From assembly GCA_029259915.1 (NCBI GenBank), contig JAJDED010000025.1, forward strand, positions 1-64,000: a stretch of DNA of 64,000 bases. The letters are read 5' to 3'. Shown here one piece after another: positions 43,959 through 53,067 of this stretch (the stretch's first letter is position 1; the number at the start of each line of letters is the position of its first letter). This DNA is from Planctomycetota bacterium (GTDB lineage: Bacteria; Planctomycetota; Planctomycetia; Pirellulales; Lacipirellulaceae). The position numbers were made by a program, and so were the translations under genes. Below the pieces are notes generated by a model. It saw nothing but the letters and a program-made list of their open reading frames with translations. It searched no databases and was not told where the DNA came from.

Positions 43959-44624
43959 CCGCTACTTCCTTTCGAGCGCCAGATTATCGCATTCCCGCAC
44001 GAGATACAAGAATAAAAGAGTAAGATATCTTGAAAATGGGCTCGTCGAGGCCAGCGGCGATCTGATTGACGTGGCTCTGTCCGTGCCCCTGTCTGAGGAG
44101 CCAAACGGGGCTCCCGCCAAATGAAAACTCGTGGCTCTCTTGCCACCGCTAGAGTTCTCCTCTGCTGAGCCGATTCGACAGAGTGGTTCCGTAGTAACCG
44201 CCGGTCGTCGCGAGTCTTGTGCGGCGGCATTCATTCGGCGCAGAGGTGATGCCCGCCATGGGCAGAAGTGGCGTCCCGATTCTTGCGAATTACTCTGGCA
44301 GTAATGTGCGATGCCGATGCAGCACGCCTTACTTCTTTTCTCGCCGAATGGATTAGAATACGGCAGTTAGCAGGTAGCGTAGCGGATTTCGTCGGTCGAT
44401 AGGATCAGGCACCGGCGGTTCCAGAGGTCTATCCGATGTCAACGACACTAAAGACTGTAGTAATATAATATCTTTGCACAGGAAATCCAGGCATTGCCTC
44501 ACGAACTCGATGTCTGCGAGGCCGCCAGAAAGATAAGTGTCCCACTGACAACCATTGCCGATGTCACAGGTTCCGGCACTAATGTAGTCGTAACCAAAAA
44601 GAAGAGACTTGGCTAATCGAAAAC
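43959..44624. other. Intergenic region, about 665 bp, upstream of the Rrf2 gene
   Basis: Contains the likely promoter of the Rrf2/molybdoenzyme operon. A perfect 10-bp palindrome AAGATATCTT lies at 44022-44031, 64 bp before the Rrf2 start; it resembles Rrf2-type half-sites but is unproven. On the minus strand a frame without an ATG (44353-44624) reads protein-like (FGYDYISAGTCDIGNGCQW) and may be a decayed gene. Nothing else was recognised. Confidence 0.4.
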
Positions 44625-45440
44625 CTAGCCTAAGCTGCGACTCTGTCGGCGATATTCCGCAGCCAGCAAATCTTCCAGGTATTGCTGGTGATCTTCTACC
44701 GATGGCACTTCTGTCTGCAATCGCTGGGTCATGGCTGGAACAATCTTTTCTGTCAGTGCTATTCGTTCTACTGGAGAAAGACTCGACCAACGCTCCAAGA
44801 TAGATTCAATGGTCGCAAAGTCGGCAGGTTGTGAACGCTTGAGCATGGCCCCAGTGATTCGGAATTTGCTATCAGCTTCCGAACGGCTACCAAGCGTTTC
44901 GCGGACAGAGCTTATTTCAGTTGGTTCGTCGGAAATAACAATCGTCCCGGCAACCATGTCGCCTAGTCTTTGTGATGAAGTTGACAGGACTGGAACAATC
45001 CACAATGGGGGCAACTGGTCGACAACACGAAACAGAGTTCGAATAAGAATGCTAGTCGGATCAAGCGAGAAGCCATCCGCTTTAACCACACGAATCTTCG
45101 ACATTCGCTTGCCAATGGTTTGGCCACGAAAAATCAATTCGCTCAATCCGAAGTATAAGAAGCCCCCCAACGACCAAATCATTAACCATACACCTAGAAA
45201 AATCAGCGAAAACTGGGAGCCGTCCCGGGAATCGGCATCACTTCCGCCCGGCTCGAACAAATCACTAAAAACCGAGTCAACAGAGGCACCAAAAGCTACA
45301 AAGACAACCAGCAGTACCAGACAGATCAGCGTCAGGAAGATGTTGTCGGCAAACCAAGCCAAAAACCGTGTCCCGGTGCCAGCAACTTGGTAAGATATCG
45401 TGATGTTTTCGGGCGTCTCAAAGTCGATGCGTTCGTTCAT
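44625..45440 (-). CDS. RDD-family membrane protein
   Basis: A 271-residue inner-membrane protein. The RDD domain spans about residues 18-150: GTRFLAWFADNIFLTLICLV is the first span, with the R..D pattern, and FRGQTIGKRMSKIRVVKADG the conserved loop. The C-terminal 90 residues are cytoplasmic and helical. It is divergent from the SpoIIM-like gene. RDD genes commonly accompany the SpoIIM, MoxR and DUF58 genes that follow, suggesting a joint role in membrane or secretion biology; the function of the family is unclear. Confidence 0.88.
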   Translation of the reverse strand: MNERIDFETPENITISYQVAGTGTRFLAWFADNIFLTLICLVLLVVFVAFGASVDSVFSDLFEPGGSDADSRDGSQFSLIFLGVWLMIWSLGGFLYFGLSELIFRGQTIGKRMSKIRVVKADGFSLDPTSILIRTLFRVVDQLPPLWIVPVLSTSSQRLGDMVAGTIVISDEPTEISSVRETLGSRSEADSKFRITGAMLKRSQPADFATIESILERWSSLSPVERIALTEKIVPAMTQRLQTEVPSVEDHQQYLEDLLAAEYRRQSRSLG

Positions 45441-45596
45441 GGGTCGAGATCAAGTTTTGTCGCGGTGGCTTTAGATCGGACGCGGCTCTGAGTACTAACG
45501 ATTCTTTCACGGCTAGGAAGCTGTCACCAACGGATTGATCCGAATTCAAGTCGTGTCCATCCCAGCACAATATTAGGGATATGAGTAGGAAATAGT

Positions 45597-46613
45597 ATGA
45601 GTGGTTTCGTATCGCGTAACAAGCCGGTTTGGGATCAGTTGGAGGCGCTGGTCCAACGGTACCGAAAATCGAAATGGAGCATGTCGCCCAATGATCTCAA
45701 GCGACTTGACTCACTTTATCGTCAAACGACCATACATCTCTCACAGGTTGCAACGCGTAGTACCGACAAACGCTTGGAGGATTATTTAAACAGCCTAGTT
45801 TCCTCTGCACATGGACTGATCTACCTGCCACCGCGCCAATCAATCTTGCACGGAGTGGTAACATTTTTGCGAGAGGGCTTTGCCCGAACGATCGTCCGAA
45901 ACTGGAAATATCATTTGCTCTCTGCGGCATTGGTAACTTTGGGTGCCTTGCTCGCCTATTTCGCTTCCGTGCAAGACCCTCAAACCGCCTATGCACTCAT
46001 GCCAGTTGGCGATGTTCGACAACCAGGCTCTACCAAAGAGCAGCTATTGCAAGTCCTCAGGTCAGGGCGCGACACGGGAAGTGGCGGTAAGTTTTTCTTC
46101 GCATCGTTCTTGTTTAGCCACAATCTCAAGGTTGGTATACTTGCTTTGGGAACCGGAGTTCTTGCTGCGGTGCCCACGGTTTTACTGATGGTATTTAATG
46201 GCATGATCCTGGGATCTTTCGCAGCCATTCACCATCAGGCGGGAATCACCACTGAATTTTGGGCCTGGATTCTCCCTCATGGTGTGACAGAAATCGGGGC
46301 CATTGTGCTCTGTGGAGGATGTGGATTGATGCTGGGTAAAGCCGTGGTTAGTCCAGGTATTGTCTCTAGAAGCGAAAGTCTACGCCTCGCTGGTATTGAG
46401 GCGGGCGCAATTTGTCTCGGTGTTATTCTCATGCTGATTGCAGCCGCCGTGATTGAAAGCTACTTACGACAAAGCCACCTCTCCAGCTCTGCTCGATTGA
46501 TGTTTGCGGGAGCAACTGCCTTGTTTTGGATGACTTACCTCTTTTTAGGAACAGTGCGAGAGAAAGCCGCTCTGAGAGTGGAAGCTGAAGGCATATCCGA
46601 AGAGCTGGCCTGA
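45597..46613 (+). CDS. Stage II sporulation protein M-like membrane protein
   Basis: A 338-residue protein of the SpoIIM/DUF95 family. A soluble N-terminus (VWDQLEALVQRYRKSKW) precedes a span (HLLSAALVTLGALLAYFASV). Further spans follow, with FFFASFLFSHNLKVGILALG and HGVTEIGAIVLCGGCGLMLG being the conserved SpoIIM blocks. AGGA precedes ATG by 6 bases. In non-sporulating bacteria these genes sit beside RDD/MoxR/DUF58 clusters as here. Convergent with the DUF58 gene with a 13-bp gap. Confidence 0.9.
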   Translation: MSGFVSRNKPVWDQLEALVQRYRKSKWSMSPNDLKRLDSLYRQTTIHLSQVATRSTDKRLEDYLNSLVSSAHGLIYLPPRQSILHGVVTFLREGFARTIVRNWKYHLLSAALVTLGALLAYFASVQDPQTAYALMPVGDVRQPGSTKEQLLQVLRSGRDTGSGGKFFFASFLFSHNLKVGILALGTGVLAAVPTVLLMVFNGMILGSFAAIHHQAGITTEFWAWILPHGVTEIGAIVLCGGCGLMLGKAVVSPGIVSRSESLRLAGIEAGAICLGVILMLIAAAVIESYLRQSHLSSSARLMFAGATALFWMTYLFLGTVREKAALRVEAEGISEELA

Positions 46614-46626
46614 GAAACCCGACAAT

Positions 46627-47949
46627 CTAAAGCAGATTTTGACAACGCAAGTCGATGAACTCGTTGATCAATGGAACTGTCAGTTCACTTGGCTCAACAT
46701 CAATCACATGAACTCCACTATGTCGTAGAGTATGGAGAGCTTTCTGCCGCTGTTGCAGAAGTTCAAATGCTACTGCCTTGCGTGATCCGTGCAGCAGCGA
46801 CGAGATTTGCGAATGGACGACCTGCTCCAGCAAGGGATTACGCAAGGCGGCAAACAAGATGACATGATTTTTCACCAATCGAGCAAGCGAGGTGCGGAAA
46901 CGAGACGAAGTCTCCACATCAACGATGTCTGATAGCAGCACAATCAGCGAACGGCGAGTCTGTCGCAGTTGCAGCTCGGCAAACATTGCTCCAAAGTCTG
47001 ATTCTCGCCACTCGGACTGAAGATTGTAGATACTGTCTGCCAAAGTGTGGACGGAATTCACGCCCGAAAGTGGAGTACGATAACCTCTCACACGATCATC
47101 AAAAAAACCGACACCGCAACGATCCCCGTGCCTCAACGCAACTTCTGCCAGCATGAGGGTGGAGTCAATCGCGCAATCGAGCTTTGAGCCTGCCTCGGTG
47201 AGCGCACCCATCAATCGACCACAATCAACGATGATCATGACGTCTCGATGGCGCTCGATCTGATAGCGCCGGACGATCGGATGCCCGAGTCGAGCGGTGG
47301 TTCGCCAGTCTATTCGGCGTGGATCATCACCATGCCGAAAATCAGAAAGCGATTCAAACTCGGTCCCTACTCCTTGTTGTCGTGCCCGGGTTATCTTGTC
47401 GAGCATCAGTAACTGAGCTCTTTGGTCTTCACTCAATCCTTCTTTCGATACGTAGGTTTCCGGCAGCACCTTGATGGACTCATGGCAATCGAAAGATCTT
47501 TGTCCTTCGAGCATCTGCCAAGGCCCTTGCAACCTTAGCCAGACCGGACCTACCTCATAGTGTCCGCGCTCAGGGATCCGCAGTTCGGTTGTGGTTGTTA
47601 CCACTCCACTAGATAGGATTTTGATTGACGCAGGTTGATGATCTGGAACTGCTTCGCTTGGCAAGACGTCGCGCACAACGCCGATTATGTCCTTCGCACC
47701 TTGGTTGGCTATTTTCAACTCCGAGAGAAAGGATACATTCCGGCCTACTACAGCCGGCTGCCGTCGTGAGATTTCCACTTTGGCAAACATACCCTGGACA
47801 AGTTGGAACTCTCGAACGGTGATGGCCAAAAGAGGTATCGTACCGAGAAGAAGTATCCAAGCGACTTGGGGCACAACGAAGGTGAAGGGCGAGAGCATTG
47901 CCAATCCCAGGATTGCAAGAATCAAATTGGGACCAGGGCGGATCCTCAC
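46627..47949 (-). CDS. DUF58-domain protein (vWA-like)
   Basis: A 440-residue protein. Two N-terminal membrane spans (LAILGLAMLSPFTFVVPQV and adjacent) precede a beta-rich region. The DUF58 signature follows: FESLSDFRHGDDPRRIDWRT, then RQYQIERH-like RRYQIERHRDVMIIVDCGR, which begins a von Willebrand A-like fold. Its start overlaps the MoxR stop by 4 bases. MoxR ATPases act as chaperones for vWA-domain proteins; DUF58 is the standard partner. Substrate is unknown. Confidence 0.93.
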   Translation of the reverse strand: MRIRPGPNLILAILGLAMLSPFTFVVPQVAWILLLGTIPLLAITVREFQLVQGMFAKVEISRRQPAVVGRNVSFLSELKIANQGAKDIIGVVRDVLPSEAVPDHQPASIKILSSGVVTTTTELRIPERGHYEVGPVWLRLQGPWQMLEGQRSFDCHESIKVLPETYVSKEGLSEDQRAQLLMLDKITRARQQGVGTEFESLSDFRHGDDPRRIDWRTTARLGHPIVRRYQIERHRDVMIIVDCGRLMGALTEAGSKLDCAIDSTLMLAEVALRHGDRCGVGFFDDRVRGYRTPLSGVNSVHTLADSIYNLQSEWRESDFGAMFAELQLRQTRRSLIVLLSDIVDVETSSRFRTSLARLVKNHVILFAALRNPLLEQVVHSQISSLLHGSRKAVAFELLQQRQKALHTLRHSGVHVIDVEPSELTVPLINEFIDLRCQNLL

Positions 47950-48893
47950 CGGGGAACCTCGACAAGTTCCAGTAGATTTGTCAGGACGTCGTCGCTGGAC
48001 ATTCCTTCAAGTTCGGCTGTGGGGCTAAGTACGACTCGATGCCGCATGACGGGCAGCAACGCCCTCTGGATATCATCAGGGGTAACATAGTCGCGCCCAT
48101 CGAAACACGCCAGACTCTTAGCAGCCATCAACAGCATCAATCCGGCTCGAGGGCTTGCACCTACCGATAACAGATCGTCTTCGCGCGTCGCCTGCAGTAG
48201 CTGGCACACGTATCCGACAACCTCTTCGCGAATCTGAGTTTCACGAATCGAGGCTCGAGCTGCCAGGATATCTGAAGGTTTTAGAATCCGTTGCACGTTC
48301 ATCCGAGCAGGATCAGATTGTCCTCCAGTCGCATGATGCTCGGTAAGCACACGTTTTTCATTTGCGGTATCCGGATAAGAAACAAGAACCTTGAACATAA
48401 AACGGTCCAGCTGAGCAAGCGGCAACGGATAAGTACCTTCCTGCTCCACAGGATTCTGGGTCGCGAACGTCATAAAAGGTTCTGGCAGACTATGCGAGAT
48501 GCCATCGTACGTCACGTGAAGCTCTTGCATAGCTTCCAACAACGCCGACTGCGTTCGAGCCGACGAACGGTTGATCTCGTCAGCCAGCAGGAAATTGGTA
48601 AAGACGGGGCCTCGGCGGAATTCGAATTCACGAGTATCCTCGCGATAAATCGAAGAACCCGTCACATCGTTCGGAAGTAGGTCCGGGGTCATCTGAATTC
48701 GTCGGAAATCCAGATCAAGTGTCGCGGCGATCGTTCGCACGAGCAACGTTTTTGCCGTGCCCGGCGGACCTTCTAATAAGACATGACCACTGCTAAACAA
48801 CGCTGCCAAAGCAAATTCGACCACTTCGTCTTGGCCGTAGATAACTTTGTCTATTTCGTCACGTATCTTTTGGTAGGTTAAGTTTAGAGACAA
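47946..48893 (-). CDS. MoxR-family AAA+ ATPase
   Basis: A 315-residue cytosolic ATPase. Walker A GPPGTAKT (about 39-46), Walker B in FLLADEINRS, sensor residues near TFATQNPVEQEGTYPLPLAQ and the C-terminal lid (SPRAGLMLLMAAKSLACFDG) are all present. It overlaps both neighbours (DUF58 by 4 bases, DUF4350 by 10 bases), so the genes are translationally coupled. It likely remodels the vWA-like DUF58 partner or associated membrane complex. Confidence 0.95.
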   Translation of the reverse strand: MSLNLTYQKIRDEIDKVIYGQDEVVEFALAALFSSGHVLLEGPPGTAKTLLVRTIAATLDLDFRRIQMTPDLLPNDVTGSSIYREDTREFEFRRGPVFTNFLLADEINRSSARTQSALLEAMQELHVTYDGISHSLPEPFMTFATQNPVEQEGTYPLPLAQLDRFMFKVLVSYPDTANEKRVLTEHHATGGQSDPARMNVQRILKPSDILAARASIRETQIREEVVGYVCQLLQATREDDLLSVGASPRAGLMLLMAAKSLACFDGRDYVTPDDIQRALLPVMRHRVVLSPTAELEGMSSDDVLTNLLELVEVPR

Positions 48894-50284
48894 TCGCTTA
48901 CCTTTCGTGTTGCTAGGAGGATTTCATCTTTCGGAGCTCGAGGATTGTCTAATACCACATCAGCGTACTTTAGAGCGGCCTGAAGCTGACTTGCCTTTTG
49001 CGGCTGTCGCCGGGAGAGCAGTCCAAGAATCATGTCCGTATTTTGCTGCTGGGGAGGTAAACCGAGCGATTTGCAGAAATGCCACAAGACGCCATCTCGT
49101 ACTTCGTGCAAGACGTACTTGGGGCTCTCTCGTCCTTGAAGAATAAAACGAGACATGGCCTCGACATACTCATTCAAGGATCGACGCGAAGCGGGTCTTT
49201 CCTGCCGACTTGGCCCCAAGAAGATGGCCTGCCGCCAAATCAAAAGTCCGACCACTGCCAAAATGGAAACTGTAATCACGGCATAAGGTCGTTTCGACAA
49301 AAGCCAAAGTGCATTACCGCGAACAGTCAGGCCATGATAAAACTCATCGAAAATCACCCGTGAGCGCCGACCAGTAAGCAGATGGGCGAGCAGAACACTG
49401 TTGTCCGCTCCGCTCAAGTTTACGTTACTCGCCATAAACGGGTTACTGATAACAACGATTTGCCCTTTTCCCAGCGTGAACAACGCAGCCAACGTATTAG
49501 AAGCATCTTCAGAGATAGCAATCGTGATGCGTGCTAACGGTTCCTGTTCTCCATAGTTCACTCTCCAGACTTGTTCGCTGGAAAGTTGGACTCGGTTGAC
49601 TTGGGAGCTCAAATAATCCCATTCTCCGTCACACTCAATGGAGTACACAGCCGATGGGCGTTTCTTAATCCGGAACACGTCTCGAACAGTCTCACGAATA
49701 TCCTCAGGGTCGGCATCGTCTTGATCACTCGCAGAAACTCTTTTTCCCCGCTGATTATTTCCTGCTGCCCCACTTCCTAATTCGATTTCCTCAATGGAAA
49801 CCTCTGACAAACCGAGTTCGTTTAGCAACGCAATAGGAACGCAAGTAGAACATTTGGCGGAAGAGCACCGTCGACAGTTGGAGTCATCGGAATCTTCAGA
49901 TTCCACACTTGGAGCCACTACAAGACGTCCACCATCACGCACCCATTGAGAAAGAACCTTAAAATGCGCTGGCTCAGTTTGTACTAGAGAGTCGAGAGGA
50001 TTCCACAATACATAGCTAGCAGCATGAGTATTTTCTGTCGCAGTGGGGATGAGAGTTCGCACCGTTTCGAATTCCAGGGCATCAAGCAGATCGTGAATCG
50101 CTCGGTATCCATCAGTACGCGTACCATACGAATCTCTGCCCAATGTGCTATTGCTCTGGCCGCCCCACAACAAAGAAAAAACAGCGCTTGCGACCGAAAG
50201 TATGGCAACTGCAACGATCGCAATGATGACACTACGCGCCGTCAGCATGAGTATCTTCTTTCGTCTGAAGTCTAATTTTGGCAT
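48884..50284 (-). CDS. DUF4350-domain membrane protein
   Basis: A 466-residue protein. A basic N-terminus (MPKLDFRRKKILM) and one span lead to a DUF4350 domain: NSTLGRDSYGTRTDGYRAIH (residues 42-61) and VLWNPLDSL, then VRDGGRLVVAPS. A second membrane span (AVITVSILAVVGLLIWRQAI) follows near residue 345. The cytoplasmic tail is helical. Two starts are possible, 50284 and Met13 at 50248; both overlap the DUF4129 gene. Conserved partner in MoxR-DUF58 loci; function unknown. Confidence 0.88.
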   Translation of the reverse strand: MPKLDFRRKKILMLTARSVIIAIVAVAILSVASAVFSLLWGGQSNSTLGRDSYGTRTDGYRAIHDLLDALEFETVRTLIPTATENTHAASYVLWNPLDSLVQTEPAHFKVLSQWVRDGGRLVVAPSVESEDSDDSNCRRCSSAKCSTCVPIALLNELGLSEVSIEEIELGSGAAGNNQRGKRVSASDQDDADPEDIRETVRDVFRIKKRPSAVYSIECDGEWDYLSSQVNRVQLSSEQVWRVNYGEQEPLARITIAISEDASNTLAALFTLGKGQIVVISNPFMASNVNLSGADNSVLLAHLLTGRRSRVIFDEFYHGLTVRGNALWLLSKRPYAVITVSILAVVGLLIWRQAIFLGPSRQERPASRRSLNEYVEAMSRFILQGRESPKYVLHEVRDGVLWHFCKSLGLPPQQQNTDMILGLLSRRQPQKASQLQAALKYADVVLDNPRAPKDEILLATRKVSDCL

Positions 50285-50897
50285 ATGCCTGACGACATTT
50301 CAAATAATCTTCTCTTCTACACTCTCCATTGCCGTACCAGCTGGCATCAATAATCTCGACGAACGATTGCAGAGAACCGGCAATGGGAGATTTCTGGTAG
50401 CGGCGAAGAAACTGCCTGTTTGTTAGACCGGGACTAAATAATCTCCCCTCCAAGATTTGCAGATGAGACAAGCTTGCCCGAAACAGAAAACGGACTGCGG
50501 CAATGTAGTCATGCTGTGCAATCGCTTCTTGAGCTAGCTGCTCGAATTCTTCTGCGCCAAGAATTCGGTTTGATGATAAAGCTGAGACGAATTTTGCGTT
50601 CCGTGTTGATGGTCTAAGAACAGTGACAAGTGAATAAACAATATGGCCCACCAGGAGCATTAACAGCACAAACAAGCCTATGACTATCAGCCAGCGCAAC
50701 ACATCGGGAAGCCCCTCCATCGCCTCGAATAGCCAACGAAACGGCAGAATGATCCAGACAAAGATTTGCCGCAGCAAGTCGACAATCGTTCCACCGACCT
50801 GAGTGTACTGATTGACGTGAAATTCGGGACCTTGCAGGATATCGATTGCAGTGCGACGAATCGTTTCAGGATCGGGAAGTGCCTGAGGGGTCGTCAT
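50232..50897 (-). CDS. DUF4129-domain membrane protein
   Basis: A 221-residue protein with two adjacent spans (VLRWLIVIGLFVLLMLLVGH is the clearest) and a C-terminal DUF4129-type region: EEFEQLAQEAIAQHDYIAAV, RFLFRASLSHLQILEGR, and LTNRQFLRRYQKSP. The DUF4129 region is typical beside transglutaminase, DUF4350 and MoxR genes. It overlaps the DUF4350 start. Unknown molecular role. Confidence 0.88.
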   Translation of the reverse strand: MTTPQALPDPETIRRTAIDILQGPEFHVNQYTQVGGTIVDLLRQIFVWIILPFRWLFEAMEGLPDVLRWLIVIGLFVLLMLLVGHIVYSLVTVLRPSTRNAKFVSALSSNRILGAEEFEQLAQEAIAQHDYIAAVRFLFRASLSHLQILEGRLFSPGLTNRQFLRRYQKSPIAGSLQSFVEIIDASWYGNGECRREDYLKCRQAYAKIRLQTKEDTHADGA

Positions 50898-50923
50898 CGC
50901 AGTAACCTATCAAGAACTTTGCT

Positions 50924-51727
50924 TCACATGGCAACTTCTGCTTCAGCCGAACCTTCCAGGCCAATGTTTTCGGCAAGCAGCGTCAGATCGAAGTTCTCAT
51001 TCTTGCAACGGCAGGAAAAGTAGAAAACCACAAAGGCAACCGTCGAGAAAACAAAGGCTACGGATCCTAAAAGGGCATGCACTGCCGTGGCAACATATTT
51101 TTGTGGGATAAAAAACGCTCCCCCAATAATCCCCCATTGGATCACACCGAGTACCATACCCAATGCGAAGACTGTACCAATATTGCCCTTCATAAGTTTC
51201 TTGCTTCGCGAAAGCGCAGCTCTACCGCTTTCGCCACCGATTACCACCGCATGGCTCGAAAGAGAAAACCAAAACGCAAAAATGATTCCAGGTATAATCA
51301 GCAAAATTAGCCCGCCCATAATGGCTAGCATTTGGAGAAACCAAGTTCCTAGTAAAGGAAATATAATTTTCATGGCATGCGAATAGGAGCTGCCAATTGT
51401 TGCCACTTTGCTAAGATAGCATCGAGAAACTGCATCAATTACAGCGGCGTTTGTTATAGGTACAACAATAAATCCAAATAGGATCGCCAAAGGCGTTGTG
51501 TAAATCGAAGCTTGCGCAGCAGCTTCTTGGTAGGCTCTGTAGTCATCCATAGTCGGTATGGCCGGCAATTCTGGAAGAACTGCCAGTGATACGAAGCCTT
51601 GTATCAATGCAACGGGAAGATAGAAGATGGCCACAATCCCAAAGAGTAAACCAAAGTGGTTTTTGACAAGCTTGATAGCTTGATCGAGAATCCCTCCTAA
51701 ACCAAGTGACTCGATTTGGTACTGCAT
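50924..51727 (-). CDS. Multi-span membrane protein of the MoxR locus
   Basis: A 267-residue polytopic protein with about six spans. It begins MQYQIESLGLGGILDQAIKL, a typical start of YciC/DUF975/GlpQ-membrane-domain-type proteins, and has LIIPGIIFAFWFSLSSHAVV in the middle. It starts the operon that continues into DUF4129, 26 bp away. The final tail is acidic (LEGSAEAEVAM). Function unknown. Confidence 0.8.
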   Translation of the reverse strand: MQYQIESLGLGGILDQAIKLVKNHFGLLFGIVAIFYLPVALIQGFVSLAVLPELPAIPTMDDYRAYQEAAAQASIYTTPLAILFGFIVVPITNAAVIDAVSRCYLSKVATIGSSYSHAMKIIFPLLGTWFLQMLAIMGGLILLIIPGIIFAFWFSLSSHAVVIGGESGRAALSRSKKLMKGNIGTVFALGMVLGVIQWGIIGGAFFIPQKYVATAVHALLGSVAFVFSTVAFVVFYFSCRCKNENFDLTLLAENIGLEGSAEAEVAM

Positions 51728-51834
51728 TCAACTTCCCCTATTTCAAGGTTGGGATTTGGGAACACATTAGACATGGACAATTGGAAATAAGCAAGTTACC
51801 AACACTACAGATTCGTCGTTAGTAGTCGAGATGT

Positions 51835-52158
51835 TTAATGGAGAAATTCTGCCCCGCCGCTGTCCGTAAGTCCTGGGCTATCGCAGTCAAAATACTTCAG
51901 CAGCGCCGGGCAAAGCCACCCTTTCAGGTTTTCTTCGGACCACTTGTAAAAATTGCCGCCATCCTCTTCGCGTACCCACTCCAAATGCAGATCGGCATCA
52001 GGGAAGGGAGTGGCGGAGAACAACAACAGGAAACCATCCTTTGCATTGGTGATTCCCTTGCGCTCAACAGCAACGTCGATCAAAGTGTCCGCACCGCTGA
52101 CAGAGGGCTCCTTGTCCAGATCGACGCGCTCGTCGTCAAAGACCCAAAGACCTTCCAA
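51835..52158 (-). CDS. DUF6717-like protein, possibly N-terminally truncated
   Basis: A 107-residue frame reading MEGLWVFDDERVDLDKEPSV, later FLLLFSATPFPDADLHLEW and ENLKGWLCPALLKYFDCDS, which agrees with the DUF6717 family as recalled. Family members usually begin with about 10 more residues. Here a TAA lies directly upstream of the only start, a TTG, so the 5' end is probably lost. Either a fragment or an unusual short member. Confidence 0.6.
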   Translation of the reverse strand: MEGLWVFDDERVDLDKEPSVSGADTLIDVAVERKGITNAKDGFLLLFSATPFPDADLHLEWVREEDGGNFYKWSEENLKGWLCPALLKYFDCDSPGLTDSGGAEFLH

Positions 52159-52472
52159 TTAATATCCGTCAATCTTGGGCTGTCGCAACCCCGTGCACGA
52201 AGAAACTTGCAGTTTCCTACCGAGGTGGCGATCACCGACGCATCTTTGATCGTCTGACTAATCGAACTCAGTGGCTCGGAGCGACGCCGGAACTCGAAGT
52301 TAATTGATCGCTCCAGCGAGTAACCGACTGCCAAGCGAATGGCACGTCGAGCGTTCTGGCAGGCCAGCTTTGACCGACAGATTGGCAAATCGTCGCTAAT
52401 CAGCGGAAAGTCTGGATTGCTTGCCCTGATTTACCTACGTATCATAGATGGGAGCTGAGAAAGGTACTGTTG
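52159..52472. other. Intergenic region, 314 bp, left of the ABC cassette
   Basis: Open frames here are short and not protein-like. It likely contains the promoter of the ABC cassette; GGAG-like sites precede the start at 52473. No repeat or tRNA fragment was noticed. Confidence 0.35.
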
Positions 52473-52916
52473 ATGTTTACTCGAATTGTTTCCCTCTTGC
52501 TGATGGCGGTCGCCATCGCCTGCCCAGTGTGGTGTGGCGACGGCGCATGTAATACCGGTCACTGTTGCGCTGCGGATGGTTGCAGTTTGCAGCAACAGCC
52601 ATCGTGTGCTTGCTCGATACACAGAACAGATGATAGTCTTTGCGAGAAGCCGGCTGAGGATCGCGACGAGAAGGCTCCGTATCGATGCCCGAAGAAAGGC
52701 TCGTGTCAGGGAGTTTGCGGCGGCGTGGTTTTTGAGAAGCCTTGCGAGTTCGAAGAGCCTTATGCGTTGTTCTTAATGCCGCCGATTGACAGCGACGGCT
52801 CACAGGTTTCCCTGCTGGCCCAGTACCGCACAGACGGTTTCGGGTGCTATCATTACATCAGCGCCAAGAATCACGGTCGCTTTGTGCGCACGTTGCATTC
52901 CTCGTTTTTGTGCTGA
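52473..52916 (+). CDS. Cys-rich secreted protein at the head of the ABC cassette
   Basis: A 147-residue exported protein. The signal peptide (MFTRIVSLLLMAVAIACPVW) is followed by a cysteine-dense segment: CGDGACNTGHCCAADGC, SCACSIHRTDD and CPKKGSCQGVCGGVVFEK. The C-terminal half is less Cys-rich (YALFLMPPIDSDG) and ends in Cys. About 17 cysteines suggest metal binding or disulfides. ATG 52473 follows a TTG that would add one residue. It is 151 bp before the first permease and on the same strand, so it may work with the transporter. Confidence 0.72.
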   Translation: MFTRIVSLLLMAVAIACPVWCGDGACNTGHCCAADGCSLQQQPSCACSIHRTDDSLCEKPAEDRDEKAPYRCPKKGSCQGVCGGVVFEKPCEFEEPYALFLMPPIDSDGSQVSLLAQYRTDGFGCYHYISAKNHGRFVRTLHSSFLC

Positions 52917-53067
52917 TGAGTCCAAAGTAACAAGTTCAGTGCCGACGGCGATGGTGCCTCGGCCATTCTAATTGAATCTTGTTGCTCGTTTCCGTTGGTT
53001 CTCAGTGCAGGTCCATCCTGTGCTGAGATGAACACTTCTTGGACTCGGCTTTGAATTCACCAACCTC

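Noticed and set aside
44353-44790. Minus-strand frame overlapping the RDD gene 3' end
   Set aside because: Its start lies inside the RDD gene and it has no own start codon after 44625; at best a decayed remnant.
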